From contig NZ_JAHGUP010000017.1 in NCBI RefSeq assembly GCF_001989995.2, forward strand, positions 1 to 64,000: a stretch of DNA of 64,000 bases, in the 5' to 3' direction. The translations under genes and the position numbers were made by a program. The notes under the pieces are model-generated. The model did no database searches. It was given only the letters and a program-made list of their open reading frames with translations, and was not told where the DNA came from. Each line of letters begins with the position of its first letter. Position 1 is the stretch's first letter. Shown here piece after piece: positions 1 to 9,104 of this stretch. Origin of the DNA: Vibrio anguillarum. Its GTDB lineage: Bacteria > Pseudomonadota > Gammaproteobacteria > Enterobacterales > Vibrionaceae.

Positions 1-128
1 AGCGACCAGAGCGGCCTAATATCGAATTTTGGATAGTGTAGTTTCCATAAAGCAGGATTGTAAATATGCAAAAAACAGTATTAGTAAGCTAGAATTGAGA
101 AATAAACAGACAGCAGGAGTGATTGAAA

Positions 129-497
129 ATGTATGCCAACGAGCTGCTAGACGCCTATAAAGACGCTAAAAGATACATACAAGATAAGCAAATAGCGCAT
201 GATTTGAACTTATCACCTCAAAAGCTAAGTAACGTAAGGAAAGGAATTCGCTATCTCACTGAATCAGAGGCAATTTTTATTGCAAATGAAATTGGAGCAG
301 AGAAAGAAACTGTATTGGTATATTTAGCGGCAGATAAAGCAAAAACGTACGAAGCGAAACAAGCTTGGGCGAACATAACAAAAAAGTATAACGGGCTAGG
401 ATTAAGAACAATATCAATGGGTTGCGGAGCATTGGCGTTAGCGATTAGCACGCCTAAAGAAGCAGTATTACAGTGCGCATTATATATCTTATGTTAA
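129..497 (+). CDS. DUF3693-like phage-associated protein with N-terminal HTH
   Basis: A 122-residue protein. Residues 1-55 read like a small helix-turn-helix domain (DLNLSPQKLSNVRKG). The following AADKAKTYEAKQAWANITKK stretch resembles DUF3693 proteins, common in Vibrio filamentous phages and often placed at their right end. A hydrophobic stretch, GCGALALAIS, lies near the C-terminus. The ATG at 129 is preferred because AGGAG at 115-119 is 9 bases upstream; a TTG at 123 is in frame but too close. The final residues QCALYILC and the TAA stop are encoded by the dif site, so integration decides the C-terminus. Function is unknown; a role in phage regulation is only inferred from the HTH. Confidence 0.75.
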   Translation: MYANELLDAYKDAKRYIQDKQIAHDLNLSPQKLSNVRKGIRYLTESEAIFIANEIGAEKETVLVYLAADKAKTYEAKQAWANITKKYNGLGLRTISMGCGALALAISTPKEAVLQCALYILC

Positions 498-499
498 AT
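472..499 (+). other. dif1: Chromosome I dif (XerC/XerD) recombination site, prophage junction
   Basis: A 28-bp site. Its left 11 bases AGTGCGCATTA (XerC arm) and right 11 bases TTATGTTAAAT (XerD arm) are identical to the V. cholerae dif1 arms as I recall them. The 6-base centre is TATATC rather than TGTATG. The site resolves chromosome dimers at the terminus and is the usual attachment site for Xer-dependent phages. Here it forms the boundary between the phage-like gene and chromosomal DNA. The altered centre may be a species difference or the product of phage integration. Confidence 0.85.
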
Positions 500-648
500 T
501 GAAAATGATTATATTTTAGCGTATGAATATTTCCTTCCTCTTTTCTATCTATCCTCATGACATTAAACATAATCAGTATTTACCATAAAATACCTAATAA
601 CTAGTCTGATAATCGAAGATTTCATTCTAGTTATTATTTAGTAAGAGT

Positions 649-990
649 TTATATCGAGGATCTTTTTCCAATTATCTTGAAAGTTATAGGTTTATTGGGT
701 GAATTTGGTTGGATTATCCAGTGGTCGGAATGTTGAATAAGTGTTCCATTTGTATGTATTTCTAGTTCAGGAATTCGTGGCCCAATTATGTATTGATTTG
801 GGTTTTTATCATCTTTAATCACTATAATTTCCTGTTCATTTACAAATACAGAACAATTTGGCGTTGGAGTGCAGCTCGTCATGTCGACGTTTTGATAAGA
901 AAAAGTCCTCCAGAAAAAAGCGACCAAAAGAATGAGTAATGTGATTAGTATTTGAGCAAACCTGTGTTTTGTAAGCTTTTCTGAAGCCAT
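649..990 (-). CDS. Small single-pass membrane protein, unknown function
   Basis: A 113-residue protein with a positively charged N-terminus (MASEKLTKHRFAQ), one transmembrane segment at about 12-27 (ILITLLILLVAFFW) and a hydrophilic remainder of about 85 residues with CTPTPNC, probably periplasmic. The ATG at 990 follows AGGAAGG at a good distance; an upstream in-frame start at 1014 has no such site. It lies between dif and the ccoN operon and is divergent from ccoN. I do not recognise the family. The strong ribosome binding site and membrane topology support a real gene. Confidence 0.6.
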   Translation of the reverse strand: MASEKLTKHRFAQILITLLILLVAFFWRTFSYQNVDMTSCTPTPNCSVFVNEQEIIVIKDDKNPNQYIIGPRIPELEIHTNGTLIQHSDHWIIQPNSPNKPITFKIIGKRSSI

Positions 991-1191
991 GATGCTTCCT
1001 TCCTCGTGTAACAAACTTCAAAGTTTTGAAATAAAAGGCCAAATCCTGAACAACTGTAAGGTTACTACTCTGTCATTGAATTGTTAATTGCAGTATAGTT
1101 GACGGTTGAAAATGCCACTTTTTTTTAAAGTCAGCAATAGATAGTAACGTTCTGATAAAGCAGTATTTCTATTGTGGATTTGGGGGGCATT

Positions 1192-1205
1192 ACGACATGT
1201 GTCGT
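1192..1205. promoter_or_regulatory. 14-bp palindrome in the ccoN leader
   Basis: ACGACATGTGTCGT is an inverted repeat of 6 bases with a 2-base centre, 43 bases before the ccoN start. It does not match the FNR box (TTGAT-N4-ATCAA) or another operator I know. It could bind a regulator or fold in the leader RNA. Confidence 0.3.
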
Positions 1206-1248
1206 GTTGGAAGTAAAGTGTAGTTAATTAGAAATTGGAAGCATGCAA

Positions 1249-2676
1249 ATGAGCCAAGAAAAGCAGCTTGAACAAAACTACAACTATACAGTTGTTCGGC
1301 AATTTACCTTAGTGACTATTCTCTGGGGTATTGTTGGTATGGCTGTAGGTGTTTTGATTGCCGCTCAATTAGTTTGGCCACAGCTAAACTTTGATACGCC
1401 GTGGTTGACGTACAGTCGCTTACGTCCTCTGCATACTAATGCGGTTATTTTTGCGTTTGGTACAAGTGCCCTCTTTGCAACATCTTATTATGTTGTTCAG
1501 CGTACTTGTCAAACTCGTCTATTTGGTGGTCCTCTTGTGCCCTTCACCTTTTGGGGATGGCAAGCCATTATTTTATCTGCAGCAATAACTTTACCTTTGG
1601 GTTATACCTCCGGTAAAGAATACGCGGAATTAGAATGGCCAATTGATATCGCCATTGCTCTTGTATGGGTATCTTATGCGATAGTGTTTTTTGGAACACT
1701 CGTCAAACGTAAGACGGCACATATCTATGTGGCAAACTGGTTCTTCGGAGCTTTTATCCTTACTGTTGCTGTATTACATATTGTAAATAGCATGGCAATC
1801 CCTGTTTCTATGGGTAAATCGTATTCAGTTTACGCTGGGGCGGTGGATGCTATGGTTCAGTGGTGGTACGGTCATAATGCGGTGGGTTTCCTGCTTACTG
1901 CCGGCTTCCTTGGTATGATGTATTACTTTGTACCAAAACAAGCTGAACGCCCTGTTTATTCATACCGTTTATCGATTGTTCACTTTTGGGCTTTGATCTC
2001 TCTTTACATTTGGGCTGGTCCGCACCATTTACACTACACTGCTCTGCCTGACTGGACTCAGTCACTTGGCATGGTGATGTCGTTGGTGTTGTTTGCTCCT
2101 TCATGGGGCGGGATGATCAACGGGATCATGACGTTATCTGGTGCTTGGCATAAACTGCGCTATGACCCAATCTTACGATTCCTCATCGTTTCATTGTCAT
2201 TCTACGGAATGTCTACGTTTGAAGGACCAATGATGTCGATTAAGACAGTTAACGCACTGTCACACTACACCGACTGGACCATTGGTCACGTGCATTCTGG
2301 AGCTCTAGGCTGGGTTGCAATGGTGTCGATTGGTTCGGTATACCATTTAATCCCTCGCTTATTTAACCAAGAACGTATGTACTCTGTTGGTCTGATTAAT
2401 GCTCACTTCTGGTTAGCGACTATTGGTACGGTGCTCTACATCGTTGCGATGTGGATTTCAGGTGTTATGCAGGGCTTGATGTGGCGTGCTGTTAACTCTG
2501 ACGGTACGTTAACGTACAGTTTTGTTGAGTCTGTCCAAGCCTCTTACCCATTCTATACCGTTCGATTCATTGGTGGATTTATCTTCTTAGCAGGTATGTT
2601 CCTGATGGCTTACAACACGTATAAAACGGTTTTTGCACCAGATAATAGCTTAAAAGCTATTCCTCAACCGGCATAA
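1249..2676 (+). CDS. ccoN: cbb3-type cytochrome c oxidase subunit I
   Basis: Catalytic subunit of the high-affinity terminal oxidase that reduces O2 to water and pumps protons in the inner membrane. The 475-residue protein has about 12 membrane segments. Visible ligands are His62 (heme b), His209 and the GPHH pair at 259-260 (CuB), Tyr253 (the cross-linked tyrosine position in this family) and His347/His349 in TIGHVHSG (hemes b3 and b). The start ATG at 1249 has GGAAG 7 bases upstream; an ATG two codons earlier is too close to it. It is the first gene of ccoNOQP, 12 bases before ccoO. No FNR box was seen upstream. Confidence 0.97.
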   Translation: MSQEKQLEQNYNYTVVRQFTLVTILWGIVGMAVGVLIAAQLVWPQLNFDTPWLTYSRLRPLHTNAVIFAFGTSALFATSYYVVQRTCQTRLFGGPLVPFTFWGWQAIILSAAITLPLGYTSGKEYAELEWPIDIAIALVWVSYAIVFFGTLVKRKTAHIYVANWFFGAFILTVAVLHIVNSMAIPVSMGKSYSVYAGAVDAMVQWWYGHNAVGFLLTAGFLGMMYYFVPKQAERPVYSYRLSIVHFWALISLYIWAGPHHLHYTALPDWTQSLGMVMSLVLFAPSWGGMINGIMTLSGAWHKLRYDPILRFLIVSLSFYGMSTFEGPMMSIKTVNALSHYTDWTIGHVHSGALGWVAMVSIGSVYHLIPRLFNQERMYSVGLINAHFWLATIGTVLYIVAMWISGVMQGLMWRAVNSDGTLTYSFVESVQASYPFYTVRFIGGFIFLAGMFLMAYNTYKTVFAPDNSLKAIPQPA

Positions 2677-2688
2677 GGAGATGAAAGA

Positions 2689-3303
2689 ATGAGTTCTAAT
2701 AATCGCCATGAAATCATCGAACGTAATGTCGGTTTACTGGCTATTTTCATTATTTTTGCCATCAGTTGGGGAGCCTTGGTTGAAATCACGCCATTGATTT
2801 TCCAAAAGCAAACTACTGAGCCTGTTGAAAATCTTAAGCCCTACACTGCGCTGCAACTTGAAGGCCGCGATATCTATATTCGCGAAGGTTGCAACGTTTG
2901 CCATAGCCAAATGATTCGCCCATTCCGTTCCGAAACGGAGCGTTATGGTCATTATTCGGTGGCTGGTGAAAGTGTTTGGGAGCATCCATTTGTGTGGGGT
3001 TCGAAGCGGACTGGGCCTGATTTGGCTCGTGTTGGTGGTCGTTATTCTGATGAATGGCATCGAGTTCACTTGACTAATCCTCGCGAACTAGTTCCTGAAT
3101 CAAACATGCCCGGTTTTCCTTGGCTAGCAAAAAATGTGTTGGACGGCAAGCTTACGCAAAGCAAACTTGAATTATTCCGTAATCAGTTTGGTGTGCCGTA
3201 TACCGATGAACAAATCGCGAATGCAGCAAAAGATGTCGAAGGGAAATCAGAAATGGATGCAATCATTTCTTATCTTCAATCTCTTGGTCACGCAATGAAG
3301 TAA
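2689..3303 (+). CDS. ccoO: cbb3-type cytochrome c oxidase subunit II (monoheme)
   Basis: Membrane-anchored c-type cytochrome that passes electrons toward the CcoN active site. The 204-residue protein has one membrane anchor at about 14-34 and a periplasmic domain with one heme-binding motif, C68-N-V-C71-H72. The MPGFPW stretch probably supplies the methionine axial ligand. The ribosome binding site AAGGAG stands just before the ATG. Length and motif order fit the family. It is co-transcribed with ccoN upstream and ccoQ downstream. Confidence 0.97.
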   Translation: MSSNNRHEIIERNVGLLAIFIIFAISWGALVEITPLIFQKQTTEPVENLKPYTALQLEGRDIYIREGCNVCHSQMIRPFRSETERYGHYSVAGESVWEHPFVWGSKRTGPDLARVGGRYSDEWHRVHLTNPRELVPESNMPGFPWLAKNVLDGKLTQSKLELFRNQFGVPYTDEQIANAAKDVEGKSEMDAIISYLQSLGHAMK

Positions 3304-3312
3304 GGGGTAGTT

Positions 3313-3489
3313 ATGGATATCGGTACTATTCACAGTATTTGGACCATAGTGCTGTTCGTCTGTTTTATAGGCGTAGTGTGGTGGGCCTATGGCAAAAACC
3401 GTAAAGCTCGTTTCGATGAAGCGGCTAACCTCATTTTTGCCGATGAACAGCCCAAATCCTCTAAGGAACAAGGAGTGACTAAACAATGA
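3313..3489 (+). CDS. ccoQ: cbb3-type cytochrome oxidase small subunit CcoQ
   Basis: A 58-residue protein with a single membrane segment (WTIVLFVCFIGVVWWAYG, about 10-27) followed by a charged cytoplasmic tail. CcoQ stabilises the cbb3 complex. It lies 9 bases after ccoO, and its TGA overlaps the ccoP start in an ATGA arrangement at 3486-3489, suggesting translational coupling. Position between ccoO and ccoP and the WWAYGKNRKARFDEAA stretch typical of CcoQ make the call firm. Confidence 0.93.
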   Translation: MDIGTIHSIWTIVLFVCFIGVVWWAYGKNRKARFDEAANLIFADEQPKSSKEQGVTKQ

Positions 3490-4463
3490 CGACATTTTGG
3501 AGTCTATGGGTCATCATCATTACGGTGGGAACTTTGCTGGGCTGTGCGATTCTGCTCGTTTGGTGTTTAAAAGACAAAATGGGAGTGGAAGAAGGCTCGG
3601 ATATGGGCCATGAATACGATGGTATTCGTGAGCTCAACAACCCTTTGCCTAAATGGTGGACCTATCTTTTTATTAGTACGTTTATTTTTGCCGCTATCTA
3701 TCTGACCCTTTATCCCGGGTTAGGTAGTTTTAAAGGTGTACTTGGTTGGCAAAGTTCAGATCAAACCATTCGCTCTCTTGATGAGTCCAAAGCCTCGATT
3801 GCAAATGCGCAAAACAATAAAGTGTTAGTGCAGTATGCAAAAGAGTTAGATGACGCAAATACCTACTTTGGTGAAGCATTTAAACGCTTAGCTTATACTG
3901 GCGGCGGTTCAGATTTACGCCCTATTCCTGAAATTGCAGCAGATTCTGATGCATTGAAGGTTGGTCAGCGTTTATTCTTACAAAACTGCTCTCAGTGTCA
4001 TGGTTCTGACGCTCGTGGTCAAAAAGGCTTTCCGAATCTAACCGATAATGCTTGGTTATATGGTGGTGAACCAGAAGCGATTGTGACCACTATCCGACAT
4101 GGTCGTATTGGACAAATGCCAGCTTGGAAAGATGTCCTCGGTGAGCAAGGTGTGAAGGAAGTGGTGAGTTATACCCTAAGCCTTTCTGGGCGTTCTGTGA
4201 ACGTTCGAGAAGCGGAAGCAGGTAAAGCTCGCTTCGTCGTTTGCGCCGCTTGTCATGGTACGGATGGTAAAGGTAACCCTGCGTTTGGAGCACCTGATCT
4301 TACTGATAACGATTGGTTATTTGGTGACTCAAGAGCCGATGTTACTCAAACGGTCATGCATGGCCGATCAGGTGTTATGCCTGCTTGGAATGACATTCTC
4401 GGTGAAGATAAAGTTCAACTGGTTGCTGCTTACGTGTGGAGTTTAAGCAATACAGAGAACTAA
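3486..4463 (+). CDS. ccoP: cbb3-type cytochrome c oxidase subunit III (diheme)
   Basis: Diheme cytochrome c subunit that takes electrons from soluble cytochromes or the bc1 complex. The 325-residue protein has two N-terminal membrane segments (about 7-28 and 57-77) and two cytochrome c domains with heme motifs C168-S-Q-C-H172 and C253-A-A-C-H257. GQMPAW and GVMPAW carry the axial methionines. It overlaps ccoQ by 4 bases and is followed by a terminator-like hairpin, so ccoNOQP is probably the main transcript, with read-through into fixH-ccoI-ccoS. Confidence 0.97.
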   Translation: MTTFWSLWVIIITVGTLLGCAILLVWCLKDKMGVEEGSDMGHEYDGIRELNNPLPKWWTYLFISTFIFAAIYLTLYPGLGSFKGVLGWQSSDQTIRSLDESKASIANAQNNKVLVQYAKELDDANTYFGEAFKRLAYTGGGSDLRPIPEIAADSDALKVGQRLFLQNCSQCHGSDARGQKGFPNLTDNAWLYGGEPEAIVTTIRHGRIGQMPAWKDVLGEQGVKEVVSYTLSLSGRSVNVREAEAGKARFVVCAACHGTDGKGNPAFGAPDLTDNDWLFGDSRADVTQTVMHGRSGVMPAWNDILGEDKVQLVAAYVWSLSNTEN

Positions 4464-4472
4464 TTGCACAAC

Positions 4473-4511
4473 AAAGGCAGCTCTTTATTAGGGCTGTCTT
4501 TCTTCTCTTTT
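4473..4511 (+). terminator. Terminator or attenuator after ccoP
   Basis: AAAGGCAGC (4473-4481) pairs with GCTGTCTTT (4493-4501) through 9 positions including one G-T pair, followed by the T-rich run tcttctcttttt. It separates structural genes ccoNOQP from assembly genes fixH-ccoI-ccoS, which would lower expression of the latter. Confidence 0.7.
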
Positions 4512-4549
4512 TAATAAGCCTTCTTTATTTTGTTGTTGAGAACTTTTTT

Positions 4550-5029
4550 ATGGTAACTCCTTGGTATAAACAATTCTGGCCGTGGTTTCTGATCATCTTA
4601 CCGTTAACTGTGGTGATATGGACGATTGCAACGGTTATCGTCTTTTCTCAGAATTCAGTGTCATTGGTGACAGAGGATTACTACAAAAAAGGCAAAGGCA
4701 TTAATATTGACCTATCAAAAATTAACGAAGCGAAAGCATTAAAGCTCAGCTCGGAAGTCTACTCTGAGGGTAATGATATTATCTTCAAATTTAATAAAGG
4801 TGAGCTTGAACACTACCCCGCGATTAAAATGATGTTTGCTCATCGGACACTGCCAGACCGTGATTTCACACAACTTGTCGCATCGGATGCACAAGGTATA
4901 TATCGCATTACCCTGCCTGCCCCGTTACAAGGCCCTTGGTTCATCGAACTCACTCCTCACAATGAGGAGTGGTTAATTCAAGGTCGAGTAACGTTTCCAA
5001 TGCCAACTTCTACTCAATTAATGAATTAA
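4550..5029 (+). CDS. FixH family protein (cbb3 oxidase assembly, CcoH-like)
   Basis: A 159-residue FixH-family protein, beginning MVTPWYKQFWPWF with a membrane segment at about 10-33 (LIILPLTVVIWTIATVIVF), then the EDYYKKGKGIN stretch typical of the family and a periplasmic beta-rich domain. FixH/CcoH proteins help assemble the cbb3 oxidase. The frame is open upstream to a GTG at 4436 inside ccoP, but that would put the terminator hairpin inside the gene; the ATG at 4550 matches the usual family start. It is 3 bases upstream of ccoI. Confidence 0.9.
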   Translation: MVTPWYKQFWPWFLIILPLTVVIWTIATVIVFSQNSVSLVTEDYYKKGKGINIDLSKINEAKALKLSSEVYSEGNDIIFKFNKGELEHYPAIKMMFAHRTLPDRDFTQLVASDAQGIYRITLPAPLQGPWFIELTPHNEEWLIQGRVTFPMPTSTQLMN

Positions 5030-5032
5030 ACT

Positions 5033-7405
5033 ATGTGCAAAGCGTGTTACCACTGTGGTGAAGATGTACCAGCCAACACGGATTATAAAGTTGATATTCT
5101 AGGTAAAAGCAGAGATATGTGTTGTCCCGGTTGTGAAACCGTGGCTAAAACCATTGTAGAGAGTGGCCTAGTATCTTATTACCAATACCGAACGACCACT
5201 GCAGATAAAGTGGAGCTTGTGCCAGAGCAGCTCAAAGCACTCATTCATTATGATAATGATGATGTACAAGCAGAGTTCGTTCGTAACGACAACGAAACGT
5301 CCGAAGTGACGTTATCGTTAGAAGGTGTTTCCTGTGCGGCTTGTGCTTGGTTAATTGAAAAACAACTCTCTCATAAAAATGGGGTAATTTCGATAAGGGT
5401 CAATACCACTACCAACCGTGCTTTACTCAGTTGGGATAAGACACAAACACGACTCAGTGAATTACTCTCCACTATTCATAAATTAGGTTATAAGGCTGCC
5501 CCTTTTGAAGCAGACGCACATGAGGCAGCCTACCATCAATCAATGAAGCAATATCTTTATCGCTTGGGTATTGCAGGTCTAGCCACCATGCAAGTGATGA
5601 TGCTTGCTGTGGCGCTCTATCTTGAGGTCTTCGGTGATCTTGATTCTGAGTTTCGCAATTATTTTCGTTGGGTTAGCTTGATCTTTGCAACCCCCGTACT
5701 TTTATACTCTGCCCTTCCCTTTTACCTCAATGCTTGGCGAAGCATTAGAGGCAGAACATTAGGTATGGATGTCCCTGTTTCTATCGCTCTTATTTTTGCG
5801 TATGTTGCTAGTCTGATAGCGACAGTGACCGAACAAGGCGAAGTCTTTTTTGAATCCATTTCAATGTTTACCTTTTTCTTACTGATTGGACGATTTTTAG
5901 AGATGCGGGCGCGTAGAAAAGCCGCGGCGGCTAGCGGCAATTTACTGAAATTGATCCCTGCGGTTGCAACTACGTTGGATGGCCGTCAAGTGCCTGTAAA
6001 AACTCTAGCTCTTGGTGATCGAATTCGCGTGTTGCCTGGAGAACACGTCCCTGCTGATGGTCGAGTGTTGAATGGGCGTATTCATATTAATGAATCAATG
6101 TTGACCGGTGAATCAGTACCCGTTGTCAAAACAGTCGGTGATGCTGTTTTTGCTGGTACATTAAATGGCGATGAGTCTTTCGAGTTGGAAGTCACTGCAT
6201 CTAAAGCGGATTCCGTTATTTCCAATATTGTTAGACTGCAAGATGAAGCTCAAATGTCTAAGCCTAAGATTGCAGAAATTGCTGATATTGTCGCGAGATA
6301 TTTTGTGGCTGTAATTTTGATTATTGCAGCAGCCACTTGGTTTTATTGGCACCAGACAAAACCTGAAGATGCATTTTGGATCATGTTAGCGGTCTTGGTG
6401 GCAACCTGCCCGTGCGCGCTTTCTCTTGCCACCCCTACAGCCATCACTTGCGCTACATCACGAATGGGTGACTTTGGTATTTTATTGAGAAAAAACCATG
6501 TCTTTGAAACACTTTGTAAAGTTAACCATTTGATTATTGATAAAACGGGAACGTTGACCCGTGGTGATATCGAAATTAGTGACGTTGAGTTGCATGGTGA
6601 TATAGACGAAAACCATTGTTTGGCGCTAGCCGCTGCTTTGGAGCATCATGCCAATCACCCCATTGCCAGAGCGTTTGCGCAATATCGTAATGACGAGTTT
6701 CGTGTTGAGCATGTGCAGAATATGATTGGGTCTGGTATTCAAGGTAAATATTTAGGCGGCGATGTTCGTATCGGCAGCGCCGAATTTGTTTTGAACGACA
6801 TCAGTGACGATCGAGCAAATCGGATTTATCTGTCGCTCAACGGGCAACACATTGCGACCTTCACGTACCGCGATCCTATCCGTAGTGAAGCGAAACAATT
6901 TATCGATCGTTTCCATCAGGAAGGAATTAAGATCACGCTATTAACGGGTGACTCTCAACTTAATGCACAAAGTGTGGCCGCCGAAATGGACATCGATATT
7001 GTCGTATCGAATGCCAAACCAGAAGATAAACTGAGTTACTTAAAGTCGTTACCAGATGATGATATCACCATGATGATTGGCGATGGCATTAATGATGCGC
7101 CAACGCTTGCTGGTGCGCACTTATCAGTCGCTATGGGTGGTGGAACCGATGTCGCAAAAGCATCCGCAGATATGGTTTTACTTGGTGATAAACTCGACAG
7201 ATTATTGGAAGCCAGAAGCTTAGCGTTAAAAGCTCGCAAAATCATTCGGGAAAATTTAGCGTGGTCACTTGGATACAATATTATTGTTTTGCCACTCGCC
7301 GTTGCGGGGCTGGTTGCTCCTTACATTGCCGTTGTGGGCATGTCGGCGAGTTCGATTATTGTGGTATCTAATTCTCTTCGACTACTCAAAAAGAGGGATA
7401 AGTAG
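5033..7405 (+). CDS. ccoI: Copper-exporting P1B-type ATPase for cbb3 assembly
   Basis: Moves copper out of the cytoplasm in the pathway that supplies CuB of the cbb3 oxidase. The 790-residue protein has an N-terminal cysteine-rich zone (CYHCGED, CCPGC at 30-34), a heavy-metal domain with C101-A-A-C104, eight expected membrane segments, the TGES actuator motif at 358-361, the CPC metal site at 459-461, the phosphorylated D503 in DKTGT and GDGIND at 683-688. All catalytic motifs are intact. It lies between fixH and ccoS, one base from the latter at most. Confidence 0.96.
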   Translation: MCKACYHCGEDVPANTDYKVDILGKSRDMCCPGCETVAKTIVESGLVSYYQYRTTTADKVELVPEQLKALIHYDNDDVQAEFVRNDNETSEVTLSLEGVSCAACAWLIEKQLSHKNGVISIRVNTTTNRALLSWDKTQTRLSELLSTIHKLGYKAAPFEADAHEAAYHQSMKQYLYRLGIAGLATMQVMMLAVALYLEVFGDLDSEFRNYFRWVSLIFATPVLLYSALPFYLNAWRSIRGRTLGMDVPVSIALIFAYVASLIATVTEQGEVFFESISMFTFFLLIGRFLEMRARRKAAAASGNLLKLIPAVATTLDGRQVPVKTLALGDRIRVLPGEHVPADGRVLNGRIHINESMLTGESVPVVKTVGDAVFAGTLNGDESFELEVTASKADSVISNIVRLQDEAQMSKPKIAEIADIVARYFVAVILIIAAATWFYWHQTKPEDAFWIMLAVLVATCPCALSLATPTAITCATSRMGDFGILLRKNHVFETLCKVNHLIIDKTGTLTRGDIEISDVELHGDIDENHCLALAAALEHHANHPIARAFAQYRNDEFRVEHVQNMIGSGIQGKYLGGDVRIGSAEFVLNDISDDRANRIYLSLNGQHIATFTYRDPIRSEAKQFIDRFHQEGIKITLLTGDSQLNAQSVAAEMDIDIVVSNAKPEDKLSYLKSLPDDDITMMIGDGINDAPTLAGAHLSVAMGGGTDVAKASADMVLLGDKLDRLLEARSLALKARKIIRENLAWSLGYNIIVLPLAVAGLVAPYIAVVGMSASSIIVVSNSLRLLKKRDK

Positions 7406-7576
7406 ATGGAAAGTCTTTATATATTGATCCCCATAGCGATCGTTTTGGTTACGATCGCCGTCATCATCTTTTTATGGGCAGTAAAGAGCGAACAGTTTGA
7501 AGATTTAGAACGCCAAGGACACAATATTTTGTTTGATGAAGATGAACTTACCTCATCAAAAGAAGAGAAAAAATGA
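7406..7576 (+). CDS. ccoS: cbb3 oxidase maturation protein CcoS
   Basis: A 56-residue protein with one N-terminal membrane segment (YILIPIAIVLVTIAVIIFLWAV) followed by the family pattern WAVKSEQFEDLERQGHNILFDED. CcoS is needed to insert cofactors into the cbb3 oxidase. It starts immediately after the ccoI stop and its end overlaps the next gene by ATGA at 7573-7576. Confidence 0.93.
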   Translation: MESLYILIPIAIVLVTIAVIIFLWAVKSEQFEDLERQGHNILFDEDELTSSKEEKK

Positions 7577-8253
7577 CCGCAGATTGGATTGGTGCTTTCT
7601 TTATCGGTTTACTTGGAGCTGGCCACTGTATGGGAATGTGTGGCGGGATTGCTTCTCTTTTGACCTTAGGTGAAAAGCGCAGTGATCGACTCCCAATACT
7701 GCTTGTTTTTTACAACCTTGGGCGTATTGCCAGCTATATGCTGTTTGGCGGTTTATTAGGAGGCCTCGCCGCCTCGCTATCCGAATTCTCTACACTTAAT
7801 CATGCGTTGATTTGGTTGCGGCTCATTGCGGCAGGCCTAATGATTGTACTTGGATTGTATGTTGGGCGTTGGTGGTTTGGTCTGTTGAAGCTGGAGAAGG
7901 TTGGGCAAAAAATCTGGAGTTTTATTTCGCCTTTTGGGCAATCATTGCTCCCGCTGAGGAAAACGTGGTTCGCTCTCCCTTTTGGGTTTATCTGGGGGTG
8001 GTTACCTTGTGGGCTAGTTTACTCGGTACTGACTTGGTCTGTGGTGTCCGGTAGTGCACTGTCAGGGGCATTGGTTATGGCCTCTTTTGGTCTGGGAACC
8101 TTACCTGCGATGCTTCTTGTTGGTTATGGCGCGACTCGTTTGAAGAACATTCAACAATCACTCATATTTCGTCATTTTGCTGCGATTTTTATCATACTCT
8201 ATGGTCTATACACGGGTTATGGAGCAGTGAGTATTTTATCATCTACGTGGTAG
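7573..8253 (+). CDS. Sulfite exporter TauE/SafE (DsbD_2/UreH-like) membrane protein
   Basis: A 226-residue polytopic membrane protein, about six segments, with the family signature GAGHCMGMCGGI at residues 15-26 and a second WLPCGLVYS motif at about 139. Proteins of this type (PF13386) regularly follow ccoS in gammaproteobacteria and are annotated as TauE/SafE or cytochrome c biogenesis-like. The paired cysteines could bind copper or take part in thiol exchange. A role in copper handling for the cbb3 oxidase is inferred from context. It overlaps ccoS by 4 bases and ends the cluster. Confidence 0.85.
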   Translation: MTADWIGAFFIGLLGAGHCMGMCGGIASLLTLGEKRSDRLPILLVFYNLGRIASYMLFGGLLGGLAASLSEFSTLNHALIWLRLIAAGLMIVLGLYVGRWWFGLLKLEKVGQKIWSFISPFGQSLLPLRKTWFALPFGFIWGWLPCGLVYSVLTWSVVSGSALSGALVMASFGLGTLPAMLLVGYGATRLKNIQQSLIFRHFAAIFIILYGLYTGYGAVSILSSTW

Positions 8254-8311
8254 CTGTCTGATTTATGTCATCTTTTTTCGCTATCCTTTAGGGGTAATGG
8301 GTGCTAAAATA

Positions 8312-8325
8312 TTGATGTACATCAA
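8312..8325. promoter_or_regulatory. FNR box upstream of fnr
   Basis: TTGATGTACATCAA is a perfect match to the FNR consensus TTGAT-N4-ATCAA. Its centre lies about 23 bases upstream of the fnr start codon, so it probably overlaps the promoter start region, which fits negative autoregulation as in E. coli fnr. Confidence 0.85.
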
Positions 8326-8341
8326 AAAGTGAAAGGTTGTT

Positions 8342-9094
8342 ATGATTTCTGATAAGCCAGCGGCAAAGCGCATTCAATCTGGTGGTTGTGCAATTCACTG
8401 TCAAGATTGCAGCATTAGCCAGCTTTGTATTCCTTTTACTCTCAATGAATCTGAACTTGATCAACTTGATCAAATTATTGAGCGTAAAAAACCTATCCAA
8501 AAGGGCCAAGAGCTATTTAAAGCTGGTGACGACCTTAAGTCTCTCTACGCTATTCGCTCAGGTACAATTAAAAGTTATACCATTACTGAGCAAGGTGATG
8601 AACAAATCACTGCGTTTCATTTAGCGGGTGATTTAGTTGGTTTTGACGCGATCACTGATGATTCTCATCCTAGCTTTGCTCAGGCTCTAGAAACATCAAT
8701 GGTATGCGAAATACCCTACGAAATTCTTGATGATCTTTCGGGTAAAATGCCTAAGTTACGTCAACAAATTATGCGCTTGATGAGTAATGAAATTAAGGGC
8801 GACCAAGAGATGATTCTTCTGCTATCTAAAAAGAATGCAGAAGAAAGATTGGCGGCTTTTCTTTATAACTTGTCGACTCGTTTCTCTCAGCGCGGCTTTA
8901 GCCCTAGAGAGTTTCGTCTGACAATGACTCGCGGTGATATCGGTAACTACCTTGGTCTCACTGTTGAAACGATCAGTCGTCTACTCGGCCGTTTTCAGAA
9001 GTCTGAAATCCTTAGCGTTAAAGGCAAATACATCACAATCCTTGACCATGACCAACTGATGGAACTGGCAGGCGTATCTAAAGAAACTAAGTAA
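8342..9094 (+). CDS. fnr: Oxygen-sensing transcriptional regulator FNR
   Basis: Global regulator of the aerobic/anaerobic switch. The 250-residue protein has the four cluster-ligating cysteines C20, C23, C29 and C122 in the same positions as E. coli FNR, a cyclic-nucleotide-like beta-roll, a dimerisation helix and a C-terminal helix-turn-helix with ETISR in the recognition helix ([12 protein letters not shown]). The [4Fe-4S] form binds DNA without oxygen. It follows the cbb3 genes and precedes uspE. The perfect FNR box at 8312-8325 points to autoregulation. Confidence 0.97.
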   Translation: MISDKPAAKRIQSGGCAIHCQDCSISQLCIPFTLNESELDQLDQIIERKKPIQKGQELFKAGDDLKSLYAIRSGTIKSYTITEQGDEQITAFHLAGDLVGFDAITDDSHPSFAQALETSMVCEIPYEILDDLSGKMPKLRQQIMRLMSNEIKGDQEMILLLSKKNAEERLAAFLYNLSTRFSQRGFSPREFRLTMTRGDIGNYLGLTVETISRLLGRFQKSEILSVKGKYITILDHDQLMELAGVSKETK

Positions 9095-9104
9095 CTTCAA
9101 TGAG

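Larger units (their letters stand above)
1..499. mobile_element. Right edge of a dif-integrated phage-like element (partial)
   Basis: The first 499 bases look like the end of an integrative element that uses the host Xer recombinases. A DUF3693-like phage gene runs up to and into a near-perfect copy of the Vibrio chromosome-I dif site at 472-499, and ordinary chromosomal genes start just beyond. Filamentous phages and satellites (CTX, VGJ, TLC types) integrate at this site in vibrios. Bases 1-128 hold no gene I can identify apart from the ribosome binding site of the next CDS. The rest of the element lies left of the window, so its type and size cannot be told. Confidence 0.6.

Noticed and set aside
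500..514. Fur-like TGAAAATGATTATAT next to dif
   Set aside because: The sequence is AT-rich and no gene start lies at a suitable place; the nearest gene ends toward it.
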